A stretch of 64,000 nucleotides of DNA from Porphyra umbilicalis (GCA_002049455.2 KV918895.1:124001-188000), one strand, 5' to 3'. Shown: positions 43,998 to 55,309, counted from the first letter of the stretch. A program made the numbers and translations. Notes: generated from the letters alone by a model not told the origin.

Positions 43998-45512
43998 TCA
44001 AACGTATGGCAACAGCAAGCGGCCACGATCAGCAAAGATGTGCTCGGACAGGTCTTGAAGCAATGCCCAGTGGGCGCTCGTGTCCTTGGCCTCGCACTCG
44101 GCTCCATCGGTGTACCGCAGCGAGCCCACAGGCGCGACTCGCTCGGTACTGGCTGCACTACCGCGGCCGATGTCGGCATTCTCGGCCACTGCCGGTCCCC
44201 CCACCCCAGAACCGCGTGGCCCGTCGTCGAGATAGAAGGCCGCCTCACGGTTGGGTGACGCTCGCTGACCACGAGTGGCCTCGTTGCGCGCCCGCTCGTC
44301 CGAGGCCACATTGCTTGGCTCGACCCCGTCCATCTCCTCAACACCTACCCGCAGGTCCACATCATGCTGCATGCGCCGTTGCGCCAGAAGTCCGCCACGC
44401 GTGCACTCGATGGCCATGTTGTGCAAGATGGCCACGGACTTGCCGGTGTCGATCATCCGCGAAACCGTCGAGAAGCGTGCCGGTCGTAATACAATGTTGA
44501 AGCGCGATGGCATCACCGCGTACAGGCGCTCAGCGTCCTTGCGCACGGCTTCCTGCTGTTGATTGTACACTAAGGGCTCGGGAGTGTCGGGTTTGGGAAG
44601 CGGCATAGCAAACAGGGCATAGCATGGGTATCCTTGATCGGCCGCGTAGAAGAGCAAGCGACGGGTCCGGCCGTTCAGTGTGTACTTGATGTTCCGCGGG
44701 GGCCACAGATCAGCGTTCACGTCCAATATTAGCGGGGAGGACGCCAGCACGTTTTTGTCGTTGTAGCTCCCAGGCGCCCCAATGAAAGATTGCCAGATGT
44801 AGGTGTCGTCATCACACACACTCTCAATCACCACAGAGCGCTTTCCCTTGCGGTCATGGTACTGCCCGGCGAGGGCCTTGGGGCACTTGAACAACTGCCA
44901 ATGCGTGCAGTCAATAGAGCCGATGCAGCCCGGCATGCCGCGGGCCGCGTTGCGTAAAAGGATGTGCTTGAGCTTCTCCTCCGTCGGGCGGCGCATGTAC
45001 GTCTGCTCCCACTTGTCCACAACGAGCCTGGTCAGACGCCTGGTAGCCTCGGCGATAGTTGAGCGCGACAGCCGGCAGTACTCATCGGCGCGGTCGTAGG
45101 ACTCCCCGTAGCCCAGCACGCGGAGCGCGGCCACCAGCTTCTCGATCGGGTGCGACTGCAGCCGCCCGGTCGCGTTCACAGATCGCCTCCACCACGGCTC
45201 GTCGTGCACCGCTGCGTAGAGACGCAGGAAGACCGCTCGCGGCATACGATGCCGCATCTCAAAATCTTGCTCGCTGTAGACCGGGGGCTCGCTGCGAACC
45301 CCAAAGTAGTCACGCATTATTGAGTGCGCTCCCAGATCAAAATCGCGGTTGCGATTGGGCCGGCGGCCCGGCCGAGAGCCCCCCACCGGCCGCTTTCTCA
45401 CGCGCCCATGCTGCTGGGCCCTCCGCACCGTCAGGGTGGCTCTGGCCCCGAGCGCCACCGCCAGGTCGAGGTCGGCATCAAACTGAACGTCGTGAAGATT
45501 GTTGTCCTCCAT
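43998..45512 (-). CDS. PIF/Harbinger transposase (DDE_Tnp_4 type)
   Basis: The protein has 504 residues from the ATG at 45512. A helix-turn-helix-like region near residues 120-165 (LVAALRVLGYGESYDRADEY, LSRSTIAEATRRL) precedes the catalytic core. GSIDCTHW supplies D201, YAADQGYP supplies D292, and KDAERLYAVMPSRFNIV supplies E328; this is the Harbinger D-D-E layout. The C-terminal ~130 residues are acidic and low in conserved motifs. The frame is open throughout and all three catalytic residues are present, so the enzyme could be active. It would cut the element ends, typically leaving a 3-bp TWA duplication; I could not locate the terminal inverted repeats. It is convergent with the SANT/NAM-like gene, its probable partner. 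Confidence 0.88.
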   Translation of the reverse strand: MEDNNLHDVQFDADLDLAVALGARATLTVRRAQQHGRVRKRPVGGSRPGRRPNRNRDFDLGAHSIMRDYFGVRSEPPVYSEQDFEMRHRMPRAVFLRLYAAVHDEPWWRRSVNATGRLQSHPIEKLVAALRVLGYGESYDRADEYCRLSRSTIAEATRRLTRLVVDKWEQTYMRRPTEEKLKHILLRNAARGMPGCIGSIDCTHWQLFKCPKALAGQYHDRKGKRSVVIESVCDDDTYIWQSFIGAPGSYNDKNVLASSPLILDVNADLWPPRNIKYTLNGRTRRLLFYAADQGYPCYALFAMPLPKPDTPEPLVYNQQQEAVRKDAERLYAVMPSRFNIVLRPARFSTVSRMIDTGKSVAILHNMAIECTRGGLLAQRRMQHDVDLRVGVEEMDGVEPSNVASDERARNEATRGQRASPNREAAFYLDDGPRGSGVGGPAVAENADIGRGSAASTERVAPVGSLRYTDGAECEAKDTSAHWALLQDLSEHIFADRGRLLLPYV

Positions 45513-46600
45513 ACCGCCGCGGCCCGGTGCTGGTGCGAAGGTGACACGCAGCCTGGTGTAGTCCGCAGCAAATGCGGGTGGGAAAGATGGTCCTCATGAC
45601 GGCGGGGAGAGGTGCGGGCACAATGACGACGACAACGATGATGGGGACGCGGGCAGGCACCGTCGATGGATGCGGCCCAAAGTTGGTTCGCAGGAAACAG
45701 GCGGCCCGGTGAAGGTCCGCAGAGAACACGGGTAGGAAAGATGGTGCGCTCAACCGTGGGGACGCGGGCGGGAGGGACGACGACGACGATGGGGATGGAA
45801 CGGGGTGGGACGAGGGTGGGCAGGAGGACGATGGGGAAGCGGGGGGGCGGGACGTCGATGGATGCGGCGTGGCAGCAATGCGTGTGGTGGCCGCTGCAGG
45901 CCCCCCTCCACACCCCCCCCAAAAAGGACACCGGCCAGCTGGTGGGCCGGCGGCACAGCCAGCCACGCGAGCTCCACCGGCCTCGATGGGGCTTTCATTC
46001 AGTGTACCCCCCCAAATCAAACCCGCTGGAACGGGTGCGGCCAGGTGACGTGGGCTCCTGGCCGCACAGGCCCCCAAAGACCCACAGTGCAGTTTCCCCC
46101 CCGGAAGCAGGTCTGTCCGAAGGGGTGCGGCCAGATCGCGTCCGCGACTCGCCTCACTGGCCTCGACAGGCGTGTGTAAGGCAAGCGTGCCTGATTGGGT
46201 GACCCCCGCTGGCTCCCTACCACCTGCAAGGCTCCTTATTTCTTTTTCTGTGGCTGGAGCAGATGAGGATATGTGTCCTTCAAGTGGGCCTTCCAGGGCC
46301 GTGCACTGCACCGCCTGCCGTTTTTGATACTCGGCAGGGTCGCGAAACCTGGGCCACGGCTCGACAACAGCATCCGTTGCGGACCACTACGTTTGGCGGC
46401 CTCAAAAGCGCCTGCGTCGTCCGGTCCAGCCACGCAATCTCCGGGACGACTGTCAGAAAATCCCGATGAGCGATCAATCGGCCTGCGAAGGAGACACACG
46501 TGGTGACCGCAGCGGTCGTCCGGGGCCCTCTCTAGTCACTGACAGCGCTGAGATTCACTCTAAATGGTTCGGATCCAGTCGGTAAAATGAAGAATTCGTC
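45513..46600. repeat. GC-rich upstream region with ~170-bp imperfect repeats
   Basis: Between about 45530 and 45900 the phrases GGTGGGAAAGATGGT or GGTAGGAAAGATGGT, GACGACGACAACGATG and GTCGATGGATGCGGC recur at roughly 170-bp intervals. A second pair of related segments containing GGGTGCGGCCAG lies at about 46030-46170. Frames open on both strands are explained by this composition. Confidence 0.5.
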
Positions 46601-48895
46601 CCCATGCAGGCCCTCTATGGGGCAGACCGCCTCATATGACTGAACAGCAACGTAGCCCACAAAAGTTTATTCTGGTGGACTTATCGCGCAGTTTTCATCG
46701 GATACCCCGCGTTTGTGGACGGTTCTGCATAGCAGGCGTTGCTGGGTGTGACGGATTCTGCATAGAGCCGCCACGTTAGCCTCATGGCAGTAAAGTTTGT
46801 GGAATCCGACATTGTTGGCTGTGCTCCTTGATACGTTGGGCCTCAATGGTCACGCACGGTTGAATGAGGGCGCGCGGGTGGCGCGGGGGTACGACTGGAC
46901 CAGGTGTTGTCATGGATGCATTCGGGAGGAGTATATCCATGCATTATATTCGTATCCACTTCAGATACGCGCGGAGGACGCATATTCTAAATTCATTATG
47001 AGAAAGAGAGAAGAGGATATATCTATGCTGTCCGGCAAAAATTGCAAGATTATATCAGATACGTATTCCAGATATTAGAGTCCGGATACAGCGCGGCCCC
47101 GCAGAACGCCTGGGGTAAGCCACAAAGGTAGCACCCTACCCAGGCCATCATGTCTAACAGCTGCGAAGTGGTTTTTCACATATTCGGACGACATCCTGTT
47201 TCCGAGCAAGAAGAAACCCCACAACAAATATGAGCTAAATACAATGATGCCGACAGAAGCTCGCACCCAAACCGTTCGGGGCAGACTATCGGATCCGCCC
47301 TTCCCCCCCCCCCCCACGAGCTGCGTCCTCCGCCATCCCCCGCACCTCCCCGATCGCGCGTCGACCTCGTCCCGTTCGGCCGGATCCGACCAAGTGCACC
47401 GCGAAACCTCATCCGACTGTTTGCCCGACGGTTTGCAGCAGAGAATTTTCCGCCGCCAGACAACGCACGCAACATTGTGTGCACGACTCCCCACCGGCCC
47501 TGGGTGTCGGCCCGTTCCCTTCTCTTTCCATCTTTTCTGTTTTCTGTGCCTGCGTCGAACACCACCTGATGCAAACATCTCTCGTGGCTGCATCGTCGCC
47601 AGCGCCATGCGCTTATGTCTGTCACCGGCGCCCTTTCCATCATCTTGTTTCCACTCTCGTTCCTGCCTGTCTACATCCAACATTGTCGATTGTCTCAACA
47701 CAACAGGTTCAGCCTTCCAGCATTCATGCATTGCTTGTACGTTGCAGTCGGGTCTGCGTTGCTCGTCGATGGGCGGGAAGCATAGCGTCGTGGGTATGCC
47801 TTTTTGGGGTGGCAACGGCACGGGGCGCGGTGCTGTGCCGTGCCGCCGTTGACGAAACAGCATCTACTTCTGAGCTGTGCAGCACCACTGAACCAACCCT
47901 GTCTGTTTTTTTGCCATCGTCAGTGGCATGCAGTTTTCGACGGCATCCTGTCGGCACACCACCTTCCTTCTGTTGCTCCTCTCTGCATGTCTCTGTCCAA
48001 TGATTCTCTCCCATCGTCACAGGTTCTCTCCCAGCGTCCATCCACAGTTCCTGTACGTCTCGTCTCGGCTGCTCTGCTGGTCAGTGGGTCGCCAGTCGAG
48101 GCTTGTGGGTGCGCCTGTTTGGGTTTGCGGCAGAGTGTGGCGCATTGCTTCATATGCGTTGCTTTGCCCTTTGCGACGACTTTACTGCCAGAGAGCATCA
48201 GTCGTGAGCCAGCATGTGACAGCTGTCATCAACAAGTCCGACGCGGTTTGAATCCTCGGTCCGCAGCGACTGACCAGCACGTACGTTTCTTTGCACACTT
48301 TTCTTGTCAGGTGCTTCTGGCCGTCCGTGACGCACTCATGTGCATGCGCTGCGATTGGTTTTAACTTGTGTCTGTGTTTGTGCAATGGTAGGTGCAAACA
48401 ACTCAGGGTCCAACCTGTTGGCAGGCAGAGGATGAGTTCGATGAACAGCGACTTTTGCGGCGGTGGCTGAACGATGGAGAAAGGTTTGTGTGCACTTCTC
48501 AAGTCACGGTTGTTGAGATGTGCAGTCGACCGTGCCGAGCATGGGTCCAGCCAGTATGGCGTGCATATTTCGGTCGTGTGCGGCGTGTATTTCGCTTGTG
48601 TGTGTCGTGTGTCGTTTGCATTCGCGTGTTTGGGGCTCGTTCTCGAGACTGCTTTGTACGCTCACCCATGTCACCTTGTTCTGTCGAGTAAACCGAGTAT
48701 CTCTGTGACAATTTCTGCATTGCTCTGGTAGACCGTTCTGCGGGATTGGCAGTTCTGACCAAGAGAAAGCACTTTTTTGGACACTGGTGTGAAAGAGCTG
48801 TCAAGTGGTGCAGTGTACATGGAAGTGTACATGGCTTGGCTGCAAGACAGTCAAATATTTATTCCCCCACCAGATGACCTGCGCTCCACTCAACG
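46601..48895. other. Unassigned region with an A/T-rich island
   Basis: From 46910 to 47090 the sequence is A/T-rich with ATATCAGATACGTATTC and GTCCGGATAC motifs like those near 62.8 kb. From 47240 to 48730 it is T/C-rich on the plus strand with many short frames and a run of about 13 C at 47303. No domain is recognisable on either strand. Confidence 0.4.
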
Positions 48896-49876
48896 TTAGT
48901 CCAGAAGCTGCATCAGGCTGGGAATACGGTCCTCCTCTGCCAGCCAGTCCCGGACGACCGCCAACGCGTCGGGGCTGTCACCACCAATCAGCAAATCGTC
49001 GCCCGTCGTTGCGTCCAACTCGTTACTCGTACTGCCGTTGCCGTGTCCGACGCCCAGGCTGGGTGCATCCCGCAGCATCTGAACAATGCTCTCGGCGGCG
49101 CTCTCGGCCGGGGGGTCGTCGGCGACGGGCGAGTCGCGCAGGAGTCCTTCCAGCACCTCCGTGGCGTCCGCCGGCAAACATTTCGCACGGAGCCAGCACT
49201 TGACGATGCTCGAGGCCGGAACCTCGTCGAACGCCTCCTTAATGATGTGCATGGCATCCAGCACATGCGGGGAGCGCCCTGCCGCCAGCCCTAGGGAACC
49301 AGGGCGCGCCAGCGTCTCCACCGCAAGTCTTCGCGCCTTCTCCTCTGAGAGCTCGGCCATCTGCGCGGAAAAAACGGCCAACTTGCGGCTCATCGCGATG
49401 GTCTTGTAGGTCGTCTTTGTCGTGTTGATGAGCCCTTGGTCGAAGGGTTGGTGCTTGGCCGTCGTGTTGGCCGGGAGCTTCTCCTCACGCAAACCGGTAA
49501 TTTGGAGCGGCAAGTTGTGGCCGCTCGCGTTGTCCATGATCAGAACTACCGAGCTTGGAGAGAAATCCCGCAGAGCCGCCATCAAGTCCTCACGTCACTT
49601 GCGGAAAACGACCTTGTCCATCCACCCTTTGCGCTGGTTGTAGTACTTGATAGGGAGCTCGTTCAGGTGGCCACGGAAGCACACGGGTGTGGCTGCCGAG
49701 CCAATTACAGAGAGGAACTTGAACGTTCCTGTCGCGTTGACACTGAAGATGACCGTGATGCGCGCCTTGGCGCGTTGCAGGTCGGTGCCGTAAACAGTCC
49801 GCGCGTCCCGTGCCAGCACATACGACTTGGTGGGGGCCAACTGGTAGAACAGGGCGGCCTCGTCCATGTTGATGAT
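48896..49876 (-). pseudogene. Tigger/pogo transposase, C-terminal part
   Basis: The stretch encodes the catalytic half of a DDE_1 (Tigger/pogo/jerky) transposase. INMDEAALFYQLAP holds the first Asp, VLIMDNASGHN the second, and LPANTTAKHQPFDQGLI the third-motif region. An acidic tail of ~100 residues follows. One in-frame TGA lies at the complement of 49595-49597, just before the second catalytic motif, so this copy is not functional as read. The N-terminal half lies at 55844-56408, beyond a copia element that inserted between the two halves. Confidence 0.8.
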
Positions 49877-50248
49877 TGTGAAGTCGGTGTGGTCAAGTGA
49901 GTGCGTTGTTTTACTATGGCAGAGGTCCTGGGCCGTGTCCAGCCACCTAATGTACCCCAGGCGGCCCCAGGACAGGTCGTCGGGCAGCCCGCTCTCGGAG
50001 CACACCCGCGTGCCTCAGTTCTCAGTGCGCGCGGGCCGCGGCGCACCTCCCAGAACGGGGCATGCACCTCCCCACACAAGCCCCCCCCCCGAGCTCACCC
50101 CAGCAGAGAGTGCCCACTACGAGACCAACAAATCAAGTACACACAAGTACAAAACATGCAACAAGTGCATAGGTAAATACCCAAAACTGAGTCCCAATGC
50201 TCAACCGGGTAAGTACAGACAAATGGAATTGCTGAGCCATGCTCAACA
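49877..50248 (-). repeat. Copia 1 3' LTR
   Basis: This 372-bp copy is nearly identical to 55465-55838. The ATGAT duplication abuts it on the left. Confidence 0.93.
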
Positions 50249-50351
50249 CTCCCCCCAATTACATTGTGACGGTTCCGGAGTCCGGATGCAAGGTAGCCCG
50301 GCTTCCGGCTTACAGCTTGATTTGGCTTCCCGATCGCCGCTGCTCGGGCCC

Positions 50352-51026
50352 GGGCTGTAGCAGTACAGCCCTCCTCGGGAAGCCATATCAGTTTTGGGCT
50401 GTACTGATACAGAACCCCCCCTCCCCGACTTGGCCGCAAAACGCGATGTGGGCCAAAAAACCGCCCACCGCCAAGTCGACAACCGCCGACTCGGACAGCA
50501 TCAGAGCACCCGCCAGCCGACCGCCAGGCCGCCGCAAGCCGCCCAACCGCCGCAAAGTCGACGCAAACCGCCGACTTGGTAGAGACGCATGAAGCTGGGC
50601 TGTATCAGTACAGCCCTCCCCCCGCCACTTAAACAAAAAAAAACGATGTCCGCCAAGTCCGCCTTGGTCGACGCGGACAGCATCGGAGAAGCCCTTAGCT
50701 GACCGCCCGACCGCCGCAGACCACCCAGTCGGCGTAAAGGCGACGCAAGCCGCTGCCTTCGTAGCGATGCAAGGGCCTGGAGCTGTATCAGTACAGCCGT
50801 AACGGCTACCGCCCAGCCGAAAATCGAATTGACGCGGTCGTCCAATGTTGATCGGATCGTCCGACGAAACGTTCGGTAGACATCGATTCGACCGGCCGCC
50901 CCCGACTCGATCGGCGAAACGTCGACTTGATCGACGAATTTCGGCACGAATCCGACTCGGGCTGTATCAGTGCAGCCCGCCGACAATCGGATCCCGATTC
51001 CGAGGAGGGCTGTACTGATACAGCCC
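50352..51026. repeat. Array of six 20-nt hairpins in the 3' non-coding part of copia 1
   Basis: GGGCTGTATCAGTACAGCCC or close variants occur at 50352, 50396, 50597, 50780, 50959 and 51007. Each is a 7-bp inverted repeat around a 6-nt centre. The inner four are about 180-200 bp apart and the intervening sequence is itself a degenerate tandem repeat (Pro/Arg-coding CCGCCGCAAG phrases). The outer pairs are spaced 44 and 48 bp. The array lies between the end of the polymerase region and the 3' LTR, so it would be in the element's RNA. Confidence 0.85.
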
Positions 51027-51125
51027 AGCCCCCGACTTCGCCGTGAACCACCCAATCGACCCGAAGCCGTTCCGGGCCGCCGACACCGCCACTCCGCCGC
51101 CAACCGCCGCCCCCCCCGAGGGGGT

Positions 51126-54100
51126 TCAGCACTGCGGCGCAGGACGTAGGGCCCGCGTGCCGCTACTCCCCGAAGTGCCCAGATCCGAGCCAACGCCGAT
51201 GACGCCCCGGAATGTGGTGAACGCCGGGGCCGGCAGTGGCTTCGTCATGCCATCTGCGGGCATGTCGGCGCTGGGGAGAAAGTAGAAGGCAACCTCCCCA
51301 CGCGCGACGTAGTCGCGCACCATGTGGTACGCAACGTCTACGTGCTTGGTACGCCCGGTGGCTTCGGGAATGTTGACCAAAGCGAGGCACGCCTGGTTGT
51401 CCTCCCCCATGGGAACGGCGTCCCCGTCGACGCCCAGCTCCGACAGAAGTTTGCGCAGCCACAGCGCTTCCTTGGTCGCCATAGCGGCGGCGACGTACTC
51501 GGCCTCGGCCGTTGACGTCGCCACGGTCGACTGGCGCTTGCTCGTCCACGATATCGGCCCGCCATTGAGGGTGAAGACAAAGCCCGTCGTCGACCGACGA
51601 GCGTCAATATCGCCTGCCCAGTCTGCGTCAACGTACCCTTGGAGCGGCTTGTCGTCGCCGTACACGACCCCTAGTCGCGTAGCCCCGCGAAGATATCGGA
51701 GCACCCCCTTGGCCGCGCGCATGTGGTCCTCCTCGGGGCATGACATGTAGCGGGAGAGCACGCCCACGGCAAAGGCAATGTCCGGCCTCGTCGTCGTGGA
51801 GAGGTACAGCAACGAGCCAACAAGCTCGGCGTACCGGTTGCCCTCGGGCAGAAGATTCTCCCCCGTCTTGCAAAGCTTGGCACCTGACACCATGGGCGTC
51901 TTGTTAGGCGCAGACTTGTCCATCTGGAAAGCCTCAAGCAGGGAACTGACATGCCCCGGATTGCTCAGGGTGATCACCTTGGCAGCCCGATCTCGCATGA
52001 CCTTCATGCCAATGAAGTCCTTGACCTCACCCATGTCGCGCACGTCGAAAGACGCCGACACCGAGGCCTTGACCATCTGGACCCCTTCGAGGCTTTTTCC
52101 AGCCACAATGAGATCGTCCACGTAGACGAGGATGTAGACAAGCCCGTGCACAGTGTGGCTCCACGTGTAGAGGCACGGGTCCACCTTGGACCGGACCGCT
52201 CCGATGGCATTGAGCTCTTTGTTAAGCTTTATGCCCCACAATGGTCCCGCCTGTTTGGTCCCATAGAGAGCCAGGTTCAGACGGCGGACATCACCTTCCT
52301 CCCCCGGCTCGGCTCCGACCGGAAGCTTGATGTACATCTCCTTGTCCATCTTTGCGTTGAGGAAGGCCGTCTTCACATCCACGTGTTGAACTTCCCAGTC
52401 CTTGGCCGCCGCCACCGCGAAGAGCGCGCGTGTCGTGGCCGAGCTCGGCACTGGTGCCCATGTCTCATCAAAGTCGCGCCCCGGCACTTGGTTGAAGCCC
52501 TGCGCCACCAGTCGCGCCTTGTACCGAGTCTTGTTGCCCTCAGCATCGTGCATGATGTCGTACACGTACCGCGTTTTGACCGCCTTACGCTTGTTGCTGC
52601 TCCTGGTATTGGACCAGGTACCAAGCTTCTTGTGTGCGAGGTACTCTTCTTTCTCAGCCGCTTTCCAACGCGGCCAGTCCGATTGCGCACGCGCCTCCTT
52701 CGCATTGGCTGGCGCCTTGGTCAGGTCCCATCCCGACGGATCTCCGCCCTTGGGTCCTTCTGCAGCGTATGCCTTTGGGTTACGCTCCCACCAGGTAACC
52801 TTGGGTGCCGGCTTGCGCTTCGACCGCCGGAGTGCTTGCACCCCGTCGTCACCACTCTCTGTGGTGGATCCAGACAGCACGTCGTGTCCATCATGATCCG
52901 CCGCGTCCTCGCCGGCGTCATTGTCATCTCCGTCTTCTGCGTCGAGTCCGGAAGCCTCGTCCGGCTCAACGTCGCTCTCTGACGACTGCTGCGAGGCATA
53001 CTCGTCCCCGCTTGCGGCTTCCGCTTCCAGCATGTCCATGACGCCGTCCTCCTTGTCACCATCCGTCTGACTGGTCAGGAAAGGGGTGGAAGCAGGGCCA
53101 GGGACAGAGGTCATCTTGATGGCTTTGCTTGAGGTCTCCTCCATGAGCACATCTCGGCGCTCAAAGACCTTGTTTGAGCCATCCTCTAGGATGCGGTAGG
53201 CCTTGCCACCAACAGTGTAGCCGACAAAACGGCCGACGTCGGTCCTGGGTTCCAGCTTTCGCTGCTGCTGCTTGGGCTTCAGAGCCCATGCCCGGCTCCC
53301 CCAGACCCGAAATCCCTTCACGTCGGGGCGTCTCCCCGTGAGGGCTTCCAGCGGGGTCACACCTTGACCCGCCTTGGGGGATCGGTTGAGCACGTGGATG
53401 ACGGATGACAAAGCCTCCGCCCACAGCTCCTCTTCCGCTCCGGCGTCCAGAAGAGCCGCACGGACGCGCTCCATGATGTACCGGTTGGCGCGCTCTGCCT
53501 TCCCGTTCTGCTGCGAAGAGTACGGCGCCGTCTTCTCAGACGTAATGCCTTTGTCTTCGTACCAGGCTTGGAGGTCGCGGCTCACGTACTCCTTGGCGCC
53601 ATCGTGACGAACCCGCTTCACTTTAAGCCCAGTTAGGGTCTCTAGCTGCTTGATGCGGGCCTTGAGGACATCCGGAACCATGCCCTTAAACTTGATGGGC
53701 GTCGCCGTGATGAACCCAGTGGAGTCTTCCATCAGAGTCACGAAGTAGACAGAGCCGCCCAGCGACGCCGTCAACGGCCCATCAACGTCCGTGTGAACCA
53801 ACTCGCACTTGGTGGTGGTCGTTGTCGAGCGATGATGCGGAGAACGCGCCATCTTTCCGTCGACACAAGGCACGCATACCGTACCAGGAACGCGCTTGGC
53901 GTCGGCTACCGTCGATGGAATCCCATCGACCATCCCAACCACACGCTTGAGGTTCTCGAAACCCAAGTGGTTGAACCGGCGGTGCCACAGCTCTGCATCA
54001 CCGTCCATGTGCGTGGAGGCGGCTCTGGCCGACGCCGTGACCGGAGTCACCTTGAGCACGTAGTTCTCCGACTCGTTGACCGAGCCGACGACAGACGCGT

Positions 54101-54320
54101 TGCTCCAAACTCCGCTCGCGAGCACCGCTTCCCCATCACTGTGGATATAGCAGGCGTCGCCAACGAACACCACGGCACCGCCACAGCGGTCGACCGCTCG
54201 GACCGACAGAAGGTTGTCTGTCAGATCCGGCACAAGCATGGCCTCATCGAGGACCATGCGAGCCGTGGTGATTCCCTTCCCCACGTCCATGGACGCGTAT
54301 CCGTGCCCCTTGATGGGCAC
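51126..54320 (-). CDS. Copia 1 integrase, reverse transcriptase and RNase H (fossil part)
   Basis: Integrase motifs include the zinc region (WHRRFNHLG, CVPCVDGK) and the core (HTDVDGPL, RHDGAKEYVS, QNGKAERANRYIME). Reverse transcriptase shows ARLVAQGFNQ, VKTAFLNAKMDKE and YVDDLIV. RNase H shows ADWAGDIDARRSTTGF and the closing TKHVDVAYHMVRDYV. The order integrase before reverse transcriptase is diagnostic of Ty1/copia. Confidence 0.93.
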   Translation of the reverse strand: MPIKGHGYASMDVGKGITTARMVLDEAMLVPDLTDNLLSVRAVDRCGGAVVFVGDACYIHSDGEAVLASGVWSNASVVGSVNESENYVLKVTPVTASARAASTHMDGDAELWHRRFNHLGFENLKRVVGMVDGIPSTVADAKRVPGTVCVPCVDGKMARSPHHRSTTTTTKCELVHTDVDGPLTASLGGSVYFVTLMEDSTGFITATPIKFKGMVPDVLKARIKQLETLTGLKVKRVRHDGAKEYVSRDLQAWYEDKGITSEKTAPYSSQQNGKAERANRYIMERVRAALLDAGAEEELWAEALSSVIHVLNRSPKAGQGVTPLEALTGRRPDVKGFRVWGSRAWALKPKQQQRKLEPRTDVGRFVGYTVGGKAYRILEDGSNKVFERRDVLMEETSSKAIKMTSVPGPASTPFLTSQTDGDKEDGVMDMLEAEAASGDEYASQQSSESDVEPDEASGLDAEDGDDNDAGEDAADHDGHDVLSGSTTESGDDGVQALRRSKRKPAPKVTWWERNPKAYAAEGPKGGDPSGWDLTKAPANAKEARAQSDWPRWKAAEKEEYLAHKKLGTWSNTRSSNKRKAVKTRYVYDIMHDAEGNKTRYKARLVAQGFNQVPGRDFDETWAPVPSSATTRALFAVAAAKDWEVQHVDVKTAFLNAKMDKEMYIKLPVGAEPGEEGDVRRLNLALYGTKQAGPLWGIKLNKELNAIGAVRSKVDPCLYTWSHTVHGLVYILVYVDDLIVAGKSLEGVQMVKASVSASFDVRDMGEVKDFIGMKVMRDRAAKVITLSNPGHVSSLLEAFQMDKSAPNKTPMVSGAKLCKTGENLLPEGNRYAELVGSLLYLSTTTRPDIAFAVGVLSRYMSCPEEDHMRAAKGVLRYLRGATRLGVVYGDDKPLQGYVDADWAGDIDARRSTTGFVFTLNGGPISWTSKRQSTVATSTAEAEYVAAAMATKEALWLRKLLSELGVDGDAVPMGEDNQACLALVNIPEATGRTKHVDVAYHMVRDYVARGEVAFYFLPSADMPADGMTKPLPAPAFTTFRGVIGVGSDLGTSGSSGTRALRPAPQC

Positions 54321-54334
54321 CTTGTGGCCGTCAG

Positions 54335-55309
54335 CTAAAGTGACCTTGGCCCCGCTCCCCGTCGTCTTGACGGTGAAACCCGCGTCCTGGCGGCCATATG
54401 GTTGGTCGCACCCGAGTCCAACACCCAGGTCGAGGACCCGCTGGTGCTCCCGGAAGCGTTGAGCTTCCCGGCCTGGCCTGCCGACGCAGCGTAGGCCAAT
54501 GCGGCGCGGGGAGGTGCACCACCTCCACCGCCACCCTCACGACGCCCGCCATTTGGCTTCTTGTTGCCCTTGGCGTCGTCGGCCTTCTTCTTGAGACAGT
54601 CGCGCTTCATGTGCCCCTTCTTGTCGCAGTAGTAGCACACGACCGCGCGCTTGTCCCACGGCTTCTTAGAAGCCGTTGCCGCAAACGCTTGCGACTTGAC
54701 GCCGGTCGCCGAGGACGACCGCCCATGGCTCCCCCGCTGCTCCACAGTGAGCAGCTTGGCGCTCACGTCAGCGAGGTTGCGCTTCCCGTCCATGTTCTCC
54801 AGAACGGTCTTGATCATGTCATACTCGGCCGGAAGGCCCGACAGGATCTGCAGGACAAGCGTGTTCTCGTCCACCTGATTTCCCAGCATGGAGAGCTCTT
54901 GACGGATGCCCTTGGCGCGCGACGTGTACTTGATGATGTTCTCGTCGCAGCCCTTCTTGAGGTTGCTCAGCTCATGCATGAGCTGCAGCAGGCGTGCGTT
55001 GTCCCGCGCCTCAAAGATGTCTTTGAGCGCATCCCACGCCTCCTTGGCCGTACTGACCGCCGTCACCGAATAAAGATGAACCGGCTTGACCGACATCTGG
55101 ATAGTCGCCAGGGCCGACTCGTTCATGAGGTCCCACGCCTCAGCTGCAACGTCGCTCTTGGCACCGCTCCCAGACGCGGGGCGGTCCGTCACAACCGCAG
55201 CCCAAACCTTCTCCTTGATCATCTGTGCACGGCAGTACACAGCCCAGACCTTGTAGTCGTCGTCCAGCTGCGCGAAGCGAGGGCCAGCGTAGCGGCCGTA
55301 CTTCGACAT
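54335..55309 (-). CDS. Copia 1 gag and protease region (fossil part)
   Basis: From the ATG at 55309 the part encodes a UBN2-type gag (DDDYKVWAVYCRAQM, AKEAWDALKDIFE), a zinc knuckle (CYYCDKKGHMKRDC) and the start of the protease (WVLDSGATNHM). Confidence 0.88.
   Translation of the reverse strand: MSKYGRYAGPRFAQLDDDYKVWAVYCRAQMIKEKVWAAVVTDRPASGSGAKSDVAAEAWDLMNESALATIQMSVKPVHLYSVTAVSTAKEAWDALKDIFEARDNARLLQLMHELSNLKKGCDENIIKYTSRAKGIRQELSMLGNQVDENTLVLQILSGLPAEYDMIKTVLENMDGKRNLADVSAKLLTVEQRGSHGRSSSATGVKSQAFAATASKKPWDKRAVVCYYCDKKGHMKRDCLKKKADDAKGNKKPNGGRREGGGGGGAPPRAALAYAASAGQAGKLNASGSTSGSSTWVLDSGATNHMAARTRVSPSRRRGAGPRSL

Noticed and set aside
47075-47863. 262-residue minus-strand frame and overlapping plus frames
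   Set aside because: Opposing frames of similar length, no domain, and a homopolymer C-run within; no reason to prefer any.
49877-50005. Apparent start of the Tigger C-terminal frame within 49877-50005
   Set aside because: This part belongs to the copia 1 LTR (the same sequence occurs in the other LTR), so it is not transposase sequence.
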